A stretch of DNA of 11,503 nt from the NCBI GenBank assembly GCA_002327255.1, contig DCUM01000197.1, positions 1 through 11,503 of the forward strand, given 5' to 3'. Positions within the stretch are counted from its first letter, which is position 1; each line of letters begins with the position of its first letter. This document shows positions 1 to 6,300 of this stretch, piece after piece. The translations under genes and the position numbers were made by a program. The DNA comes from a bacterium UBA2214. Its GTDB lineage: Bacteria; Zhuqueibacterota; Zhuqueibacteria; Residuimicrobiales; Residuimicrobiaceae. The notes beneath the pieces were generated by a model that was given only the letters and a program-made list of their open reading frames with translations, did no database searches and was not told the DNA's origin.

Positions 1-52
1 TGCGACCAACGGTTTAGGAAACCGCTGCTCTATCCAGCTGAGCTATAGGGGC
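1..52 (-). tRNA. tRNA-Arg (anticodon CCU), 3' part cut off by the window edge
   Basis: Read on the minus strand from 52, the sequence folds as a tRNA. It has acceptor strand GCCCCTA, then TA, a D arm with GCTC/GAGC around AGCTGGATA, and an anticodon stem GCGGT/ACCGT. The seven-base loop TTCCTAA places CCT at positions 34-36. This decodes the AGG arginine codon. The variable loop begins with TGGTC, and the T arm and acceptor 3' strand lie outside the window. What is visible is canonical and shows no sign of degeneration. A sigma-70-like promoter lies immediately upstream (65-93). Confidence 0.93.
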
Positions 53-64
53 TCATCAGGTATT

Positions 65-93
65 AAATTAGCATTTTTCGCAGAGAGAAGCAA
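65..93 (-). promoter_or_regulatory. Probable promoter of the tRNA-Arg gene
   Basis: On the minus strand, TTGCTT (93-88) is followed by exactly 17 bases and then TAATTT (70-65). TGC just before the -10 box gives an extended -10 element. The predicted start is about six bases before the mature tRNA 5' end, a normal leader length. The call rests on motif match and position only. Confidence 0.45.
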
Positions 94-527
94 AGGAAAA
101 ATTGTCGGGAACGCAATCGATCGAGACAACCAGGAATGAAGCCATTGCTCATTGGCAGATGCAGGCCAGGAACCCCTTGGTGAATGGGCCTGGTATGTCT
201 CACTGTTCCTGCCAAGACGCGCAATGGCCTCTGCCCAGACCAAGGGCCGGATAGAATTTGGTGTTCTTCAAGCGCAGTAAAGATCACGTTTCAATGGCGG
301 GGTTGCCCTGCTGTGCGGTGCCCGGCTAACCGGGCACCGCCATCCGCTCTGCTGCCATTCAGTCAGAATCCCCCTCCTGAAACGAACTTTGCGAAGCCTT
401 TGAATTTGCTGGTTGATTTTTCCAGTAATATGAGTATCTTTATGCGTTGACAAGTCTTCAACAATATACAGCGAAATGCAAGAGACCGATTCAGAGTGCC
501 TTGCTCAACAGATCAGACGGGGAGACC
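94..527. other. Non-coding gap between tRNA-Arg and the glycosyltransferase gene
   Basis: I see no convincing gene in these roughly 430 bases. The open frames on both strands lack ribosome-binding sites and have low-complexity or arginine/proline-rich translations typical of chance frames. The only clear structure is the inverted repeat at 315-340. A TTGACA hexamer at 447-452 has no -10 box at proper spacing. The leader of the downstream gene must start somewhere in the 3' part of this gap, but I cannot place its promoter. Confidence 0.5.
315..340. repeat. Perfect 11-bp inverted repeat (hairpin) in an intergenic region
   Basis: GCGGTGCCCGG (315-325) and its exact complement CCGGGCACCGC (330-340) flank the loop CTAA. 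The stem is very GC-rich and would be stable as RNA or as a cruciform. Neither strand has a T-tract after the stem, so it does not look like an ordinary intrinsic terminator. It could be a factor-assisted terminator, a protein-binding site or a member of a dispersed palindrome family. The window does not decide between these. Confidence 0.7.
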
Positions 528-1280
528 ATGCCCAAAGCAGAAAACGAGACGGCCGGTGTCGAATTATCCATCCTCATGCCCTGTCTGAATGAGGCGCAGA
601 CCCTTGCGGATTGTATCCGCAAAGCCGGACGCTTTCTCACTGAAAACAACATCACCGGTGAAATCCTCATCGCGGACAACGGCAGCACGGACGGATCAAT
701 CCCTATGGCCGAGCAAGAGGGGGCCCGTGTTGTTTCAGTCCCCCTGCGAGGTTATGGGGCGGCGCTGGGGGGCGGGATTGAGGCAGCCCGGGGGCTGTAT
801 GTGATCATGGGAGATGCCGACGGCAGCTATGATTTCTCCGCCCTGGGTGAGTTTGTGAACAAATTGCATCAGGGATATGATCTGGTCGTGGGAAACCGCT
901 ATAAAGGCGGCATTCGCCCCGGCGCCATGCCGGGGCTGCATCGCTATCTCGGTAATCCCTTGCTGAGTGGACTGGGGAGGATATTATTCCCTTGCGCCAT
1001 CCATGATTTTCATTGTGGACTGCGCGGATTCAGGCGCGATGCCGTCATCGGTCTGGAACTGACCACTACCGGCATGGAATATGCCAGTGAAATGATCGCC
1101 AAAGCAGTCATTTACAAGCTCAGGATGACCGAAATCCCCACCATCCTCCATCCCGACGGCCGCAACCGCCGCCCCCATTTGCGAACCTGGCGTGACGGCT
1201 GGCGCCATTTGAAATTTATGGTGCTGTTCAAAGTGCGCTGGCCGCTCTTTACCCGTGGCAGGCACCAGCAAAAAAGATGA
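528..1280 (+). CDS. Glycosyltransferase family 2, DPM1/polyprenyl-phosphate type, soluble short form
   Basis: This is a 250-residue GT-A enzyme expected to transfer a sugar from a nucleotide-sugar donor, probably to a polyprenyl phosphate or another envelope acceptor, at the cytoplasmic membrane face. The N-terminal GT2 fold is clear: LSILMPCLNEAQTL at 13-26, ADNGSTDG at 49-56, and the metal-binding DAD at 96-98 within GDADGSYD. VGNRYKGG (121-128), DFHCGLRGFRRDA (160-172), TGMEYASEM (181-189) and HPDGR (208-212) follow. I chose ATG 528 because GGGGAG lies about five bases upstream and the family motifs begin shortly after it. An in-frame TTG at 447 would add a residue stretch unlike the family. 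From memory, many close homologues continue into a hydrophobic C-terminal region of about 100 residues. Here the protein stops after MVLFKVRWPLFTRG with a basic tail and has no membrane segment. Donor and acceptor cannot be named. Confidence 0.9.
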   Translation: MPKAENETAGVELSILMPCLNEAQTLADCIRKAGRFLTENNITGEILIADNGSTDGSIPMAEQEGARVVSVPLRGYGAALGGGIEAARGLYVIMGDADGSYDFSALGEFVNKLHQGYDLVVGNRYKGGIRPGAMPGLHRYLGNPLLSGLGRILFPCAIHDFHCGLRGFRRDAVIGLELTTTGMEYASEMIAKAVIYKLRMTEIPTILHPDGRNRRPHLRTWRDGWRHLKFMVLFKVRWPLFTRGRHQQKR

Positions 1281-1299
1281 TCCAGCTCCGCTCCTGATA

Positions 1300-2025
1300 T
1301 TACCCCGAACCGAACACTTTTTTGAGAATTTCGGTCACCCGTGCCGCGGGATCCTCGCGGATTTTTTTCTCTTCCTGGCCGACGAGATGGAACAGCCCTG
1401 CCAATGCCTTCTCGGTGACGTATTGCTCCAGATTGGTATTGACCCGAGGTTGTCCGGAACCGATGGTGAGGGTATTGTAAGCAGTCAGCAGCGGCGTCCA
1501 GTACCTGGTGACATCGACGGTCTGCAGGGCATTTTTGACCACCGGCGTGAATTCACTGACCAGGGCGCTCTGCGTCTTGCCTTGCAGATAGAGCGTGGCG
1601 GCATTTTCGCCGCCCTGGAGAATTTTTCTGGCATCGGTGATCGTCATGCCCAAAATGGCATCCTTGAAAATGGGCAGCGCTTTTTTGGAAGCCTCCTCCG
1701 CGGCGCGGTTGAGCGATTTTTCAAAATCGCTGACCAGGCTGCTGAACCCTGCCCCCGCCACGGCATCCTTCACCCTGATCGCCTCTTGCGGGAATGGGAT
1801 GCGGATGACGCTATTCAGATAAAAGCCATCGGTTTTGGATGCCAGCGCGGCCGAATTGGTGGCCCCCACGGTGAGCGCTTCCTTGAGACCGGCGATGATT
1901 TCCTCGGTCGTGAGTCCGCCGCCTGACGCCAGGACGGAGCCAATTTCCGGAAGCATGGAGACGACTTGGGCACAGCCGGCCAGCAGGAGACCGGACAAGG
2001 CAATGACTGGAACAATCTTTTTCAT
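1300..2025 (-). CDS. DUF4197-family lipoprotein
   Basis: This is a 241-residue predicted lipoprotein. The signal peptide carries a lipobox LAGC with the lipidated cysteine at residue 18. Ala follows the cysteine, so by the enterobacterial Lol rule it would go to the outer membrane. The mature part matches DUF4197: GLKEALTVGATNSAALAS (46-63), GFYLNSVIRIPFP (67-79), ALPIFKDAILGMTITDARKIL (116-136), QYVTEKALAGLFHLVGQEEKKIR (201-223) and DPAARVTEILKKVFG (225-239). The length is normal for the family, whose function is not established. The ATG is preceded by AAAGGAAA about eight bases upstream. The gene converges with the glycosyltransferase, with only 19 bases between the two stop codons and no terminator between them. 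A strong hairpin with a short T-tract lies about 45 bases before the start codon, so expression may be attenuated there. Confidence 0.92.
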   Translation of the reverse strand: MKKIVPVIALSGLLLAGCAQVVSMLPEIGSVLASGGGLTTEEIIAGLKEALTVGATNSAALASKTDGFYLNSVIRIPFPQEAIRVKDAVAGAGFSSLVSDFEKSLNRAAEEASKKALPIFKDAILGMTITDARKILQGGENAATLYLQGKTQSALVSEFTPVVKNALQTVDVTRYWTPLLTAYNTLTIGSGQPRVNTNLEQYVTEKALAGLFHLVGQEEKKIREDPAARVTEILKKVFGSG

Positions 2026-2064
2026 CAGAGTTTCCTTTCACGGATCCGAGGATGAAGCCCTCAT

Positions 2065-2100
2065 GAGAAAATCGCACCGGAGTAAGAACTCCGGTGCGAT
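2065..2100 (-). terminator. Intrinsic-terminator-like hairpin, possible attenuator of the lipoprotein gene
   Basis: ATCGCACCGGAGT (2071-2083) pairs perfectly with ACTCCGGTGCGAT (2088-2100) around a four-base loop. On the minus strand the 13-bp stem is followed by TTTCTC, and the stem itself ends in T, giving a short U-tract. On the plus strand no T-run follows, so the direction is minus. It lies about 190 bases after the outer-membrane protein gene stops and 45 bases before the lipoprotein start. It could end the upstream transcript or attenuate the downstream gene. Confidence 0.5.
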
Positions 2101-2289
2101 CGCAAGGGCGCCCAGATGAAATGGTGCTGAGGGCACAAGGGAGAGAACGCAAATGAGCGGGTTCGATCCCTGATTATTTCGCCTTGATGTCCATTACATC
2201 AAGAATCAACAGAATGCCGGTTTGAACAGGTTCCGGCGATCCTTGTGTTCTCAGCGATTACTGAATATTCAGGTTCAAAACAGGGCTTG
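2101..2289. other. Intergenic stretch with short inverted repeats
   Basis: This stretch separates the outer-membrane protein gene from the lipoprotein gene and contains no gene I can support. It holds an 8-bp hairpin, CTTGATGT/ACATCAAG with a five-base loop (2183-2203), and the perfect 12-bp palindrome CTGAATATTCAG (2261-2272). A 7-bp complement, TTTGAAC (2221-2227) with GTTCAAA (2273-2279), brackets that palindrome. These could structure the 3' end of the barrel-protein mRNA. None has a T-tract. Confidence 0.4.
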
Positions 2290-2994
2290 CTAGAAATGGA
2301 AATCGAGTGACAAGGACCAATTGGAAATGCCCATCACGGTAGTGGCGCCCCCCTGCCAATCTTCGGAATCGTCACCCATCTTCATTTCGCCGCTGGGCTT
2401 GAAGGAGGCATAGCCCAGTTTGTACTCGAAATCAAAACTGAAATTTTTCCATGGATAAAACTGCACGCCCAGCAATCCGGCAACAGCCATGCCTTTGTAG
2501 GAGGTGGTTTGTTCCATCTTGGCATCTTCATTTTTTGCAGTGGCGCTGAGCGAGCCATAATACAACTCTGCGCCGGTGTAGACAGAAACGCCGGTGACAT
2601 TGGCGAGATGTTTCTGAATACCACCGGAAATGCCCATCATGGAATTGGTATGGCTGATGTTGCCGTCTTCATCCTCATCGCTCTTGACCTGGCCGAAGGC
2701 GAGACCGAAGCGCAGGGCCATATCGTCATTGAGATAGTACAACCCACCGATTCCGGGGGCGTAGAGGAGAGAGGAGTTGAGATTGGGATGTCCCATGCTC
2801 CCAACCAGTTCATCGGAACCTTCACCGCCCGCGAAAACGGAAGAGAGGCCGCTGAGCAGAATGCCTCCCATGCCATTGAAACTGAAAAAGATCGCCCGAT
2901 CGCCTTGCTGCGTTTTCGGTTTGATATCATCTGCCGCCTGGGCAAATGAAACCATTAAAAGGGCAATGAACAGAGCCAATAGCACTTTCTTCAT
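2290..2994 (-). CDS. Predicted outer-membrane beta-barrel protein
   Basis: This is a 234-residue protein with a Sec signal peptide (MKKVLLALFIALLMVSFAQA, cleavage likely after residue 20). The rest is alternating hydrophobic and aromatic strands separated by polar loops. Examples are AIFFSFNGMGGILL (34-47), GIGGLYYL (81-88), MALRFGLAFGQV (92-103), VSVYTGAELYYGSL (137-149), MAVAGLLGVQFYP (169-181) and FSFDFEYKLGYASF (185-198). It ends in WSLSLDFHF, with the C-terminal phenylalanine typical of barrels recognised by the BAM machinery. Glycine-rich strands and acidic loops (KSDEDEDGN, MGDDSEDW) fit a small porin-like or OmpW/OmpX-sized barrel, probably eight strands. I do not recognise a specific family. 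ATG 2994 is chosen because GGGAGG lies five bases upstream and the signal peptide starts there. Upstream in-frame codons to 3138 encode an arginine-rich, non-signal stretch. Confidence 0.83.
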   Translation of the reverse strand: MKKVLLALFIALLMVSFAQAADDIKPKTQQGDRAIFFSFNGMGGILLSGLSSVFAGGEGSDELVGSMGHPNLNSSLLYAPGIGGLYYLNDDMALRFGLAFGQVKSDEDEDGNISHTNSMMGISGGIQKHLANVTGVSVYTGAELYYGSLSATAKNEDAKMEQTTSYKGMAVAGLLGVQFYPWKNFSFDFEYKLGYASFKPSGEMKMGDDSEDWQGGATTVMGISNWSLSLDFHF

Positions 2995-3280
2995 GACAGC
3001 CTCCCATGTTTTGGATTCATCTTTGCATTTATTTAGTATGGCCACCGTGGGTTGTTTCGATTTCTCGAGAGTACACGATCCGTTCGCAACACGACACCGC
3101 CTCCGCCGGTGTCCCAAAGACGAAAAGGCACAACGCATCTATCCATTCGATAAATACATCCTGCCTTTTTGCGTTGTCAAACCTCTCCTCCTCAACCCGT
3201 ACCATATGCTCTAATATGCAGGAAAAATCGGAATGAAGCAAGCGGAATTTGAAAATTTATCAAGAAAGTTAATACAGTAA
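2995..3280. other. Upstream region of the outer-membrane protein gene
   Basis: No gene is supported in this stretch. It probably holds the promoter (3151-3180) and a long leader of about 150 bases for the barrel-protein gene. Within that leader is a 7-bp hairpin, GACACCG/CGGTGTC (3093-3113), around a seven-base loop. Bases around 3200-3275 are A/T-rich and show nothing recognisable. Confidence 0.4.
3151..3180 (-). promoter_or_regulatory. Candidate promoter for the outer-membrane protein gene
   Basis: On the minus strand a perfect TTGACA (3180-3175) is followed by 18 bases and then TATTTA (3156-3151). The -35 box is exact and the -10 box weak (three of six). It lies downstream of the terminator-like hairpin of the preceding gene, where a new promoter is expected. 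The resulting leader would be about 150 bases. Confidence 0.28.
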
Positions 3281-3315
3281 GCCAGCAAGACCGGAGAATC
3301 GTCCGGCTTGCTGGC
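3281..3315 (-). terminator. Terminator-like hairpin after the large secreted protein gene
   Basis: GCCAGCAAG (3281-3289) pairs with CTTGCTGGC (3307-3315). CCGG (3291-3294) pairs with CCGG (3303-3306) above a one-base bulge, leaving an eight-base loop. The hairpin starts about a dozen bases after the TAA stop at 3328-3330, where a terminator is expected. The following minus-strand bases (TTACTGTATT) are T-rich but not a clean U-tract, so termination efficiency is uncertain. Confidence 0.5.
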
Positions 3316-3327
3316 TGCATCGAATGG

Positions 3328-6300
3328 TTACTTGACCAGCATCATTTTTTGCACCTGTTGCCAATTTTCCGATTCGATTTTGAGGAGATAGAGACCACTG
3401 GCGTGGGTGCGGGCATTCCACTGCAACTCGTGTTTGCCGGCCTGCTGCTTCTCATCGCGCAAGACCGCCACTTCCCGTCCCCTGATATCGTAGATGGCCA
3501 GCCGGACATGTCCGTTTTTGGGCAGATCATAACGGATGGTCGTTCCGGGATTGAAGGGATTGGGAAAATTCTTGTAGAGCTTGTAAGCTTCAGGCAGTTT
3601 TTCAGGCGCAGCGCCGACATCGGTATAGAGTAAAACCCGCGCCTCAACCACACGTTGGTAGAGTAAACGATGACCGCGGTTGTTGAGATGGACGCCATCG
3701 CCGGAGTTGTAAGCGGCGAGGATATTTCCGTTGGCATCGGCCAGTCCCGTCCAGAAATCGAGGACGCGCGTCCAGGCTTTGCCGGAATAGCGCGAAACGA
3801 TGGAATCCCTCATGGTCATGAGATTATTGCGCTGGCTGGCATCGCTGAAATTGCGCGGCTGCGTGGTCGATAGCCATAAGGGTATCTGATGCCTTTCCGC
3901 ATAGGCCGCGAGCGTGTCAAAGTTGGCCACCTGTTCTTCGATGGTGAAGAAATTGGCGGCGTCGTTACTGGGCAGATTGACGATGATCGCCTTGGGATTG
4001 AAAGCCAGTGCATAGGTGATATTGTTGTTCTCGCGCGCATAATAGGGACGGTTGGCAGGCGGTTCGAAGGAGCCGGGCATAACCCGGTACGAACTGAATC
4101 CGCCGATGGCCAGGTTGACGACCTCGAAGTGGTCGCCATATTTTTTCAGATACGCGCGGTAACGGTTGACCCAGGCGCTGTCGGCAGGACTGGCACCGGC
4201 GCCTTCGGCCGTGGACGAACCGATGACCACCACCACATCTTTCCCGGCAAAAGTCTCGCCACCCGTAAGACGAACTTCATCAATGTAGATGGTGTGAGGA
4301 ATATTGTCGGCGGCATTCTGACCCAGAAAAAGCGTCTTCATCTGATGGAGTTTGGCCTGACCGGGTTGGTCGAAGAAGGGCTGCAACGGCAGGGTGATTC
4401 GGGTCCAGGTGTGGGCCGGTATATCGCCCTGGTAATCGGCAAGCGGAAATTTATTCGTCTTCTGGTTGGAGATATCCTCCAGGTATACCTTTGGCAGACT
4501 GGCCGCGGGAACGGGTTTTTCGGTGTACACGAGGAAGGAGAGACTGTCCTTCCAGGTGGCATCCATTTTCAGCCAGCCATCGGTGGCCACGGCAATGCCC
4601 CAATCGCCACCGGTCCGGGACGTCCAGCTCAATTTGAGACTGTATTGACCATTGAATAGCCAGGTGTTGGAAAGCGGGTATTTTTCGTTATAGCTTCCCA
4701 GGAGGCTGGGCGCATTGACATAGCCCCAGCTCGCATCCCAATAGGTGCCGGTTCTGCTGTCGGTGAAGAGTTTCAAATCCAGCGGATCAAAAACGATCAC
4801 GGGTTTGGGGCCCGGCAGGGTTACGATGCCCGCGGCCAGCATGGTTTCATAGACCGCTGCATGCCCGGTGTTGTTGAGATTGAAGCCATCGGCGGCCCTG
4901 AACGCCATGGCGAGGTCATCCTGCGCATCGGCGAGAAGCGTCCAGAGATTGACGACCTGCTCATAACGGGACAGGATCGCATCGCGCAGATCGAGGAGAT
5001 TCTGTTTTTTGTCTGCGTCGGTGAAATGGCGCGGCATGGTGGTGGTGAACCACAGGGGAATATGATGGTGCTGTGCGAAGGCGGCGAGGCTGTCGAGATT
5101 GGCCAGCTGAGCCTCGGTGGTGAAACCTTCCTGGGCGTCTTCAAAGGAAAGATGGACGATGATCGCCTCCGGGTTGAAAGCGGCGGCAAAGGAGAGGTTA
5201 TTGTTTTCCCAGGGTACAAAGGGCACATCGGCGGGAAGGTGCGCAACATCCGGCAGCATTCTGTACGTATTCATGCCGCCAACGGCGAGATTGATCACGG
5301 CAAATTTGTCGCTGCTGGCGGTCAGCTGAGCCCGGTACCGGCCCACCCAACTGCTGTCGGCGGAACTGGCGCCGGCGCCTTCCGGCACACCCGCACCGAG
5401 AACCACCACCACCCGTTTGCCTGCAAAATCCGTTCCGCCGGTGAAACGTATTTCATCGAGGCGGATGCGATGGGGTTTGTTGTCGGCTTCGCCCTGCACA
5501 AAAAAGAGGGTTTTGATGCGCTGCGGATCCGCCGTGCCGGGGCTGGTGAAAAACGCCGTCAGCGGGATCGTGACGCGGGTCCAATAGCCGGCCTTTATGG
5601 ACTCGACGAAGGATGCCAGAGCGACTTTGGCGCTTCTGGCGTTGTTGACGTCTTCCAGGAAAAGATGCGGAAGTTCTGAACCCGTAAGTGGCTCTCCGGA
5701 GTGCACCAGAAAGGCCAGGGTGTCTTTCCAGGTCAAATCCATTTTGACCCAGTTTCTGGAAGCGATGGCCATGCCCCAATCACCACCCGCCTGCGAGGTC
5801 CAGGCGAGACGCAGACTGGTGGCGCCGGAGTAGGTCTCTGAGGTATCGACGGGAATCTTGTCGATTGTATTGTAGCGCTCCAACACGCTGGGCGCGTTGG
5901 CAAAGCCCCAGCTGTGGTCCCAGAAATCGGTTTCAGCGCAGTCGGTGAAGAGCTTCAGATCCAGCGGTTTGGTGGTGTAAACAGGTTTTTCCGGGGGCGT
6001 GTAGGGCATCTCCTGGTACATCAGCACGCGGTGGTTTTGGGAGTCGGTGATCCAGACGCGGCGGTTTATATTGTCGATGGCCAGGCCACGGGGCTGACGC
6101 AGAGTGGAAGCGGTCGGAGGAACGACGCCGGCGCTGGTGATGAAATCGGGTTGTCCGAGCACCCAATCCGCCGGAGCGCCATGGGCCAGCCGGGCGGCGT
6201 TATTGAAAATCAGGACGCGGTTATTGCCGTCCTCGGCCGTGTAGATTTGGCCGCTGCCGTTACCAAAAACGGCGCGCATGCTGCGCATGCCGGTGCGCGT

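Noticed and set aside
1..52. The tRNA-Arg as an integration site of a genomic island.
   Set aside because: The tRNA 3' end, where integrases act, lies outside the window. No integrase or direct repeat is seen on the visible side.
447..470. TTGACA followed by TATACA as a promoter for the glycosyltransferase gene.
   Set aside because: The spacer is only 12 bases, too short for sigma-70, and no better -10 box is found at 16-18 bases.
447..527. An upstream TTG start (447) extending the glycosyltransferase by 27 residues.
   Set aside because: There is no Shine-Dalgarno sequence before it. ATG 528 has GGGGAG at good spacing, and the GT2 motifs start right after it.
2995..3138. A longer form of the outer-membrane protein starting at 3138.
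   Set aside because: The extra 48 residues are arginine-rich and would bury the signal peptide. The ATG at 2994 has a strong GGGAGG upstream.
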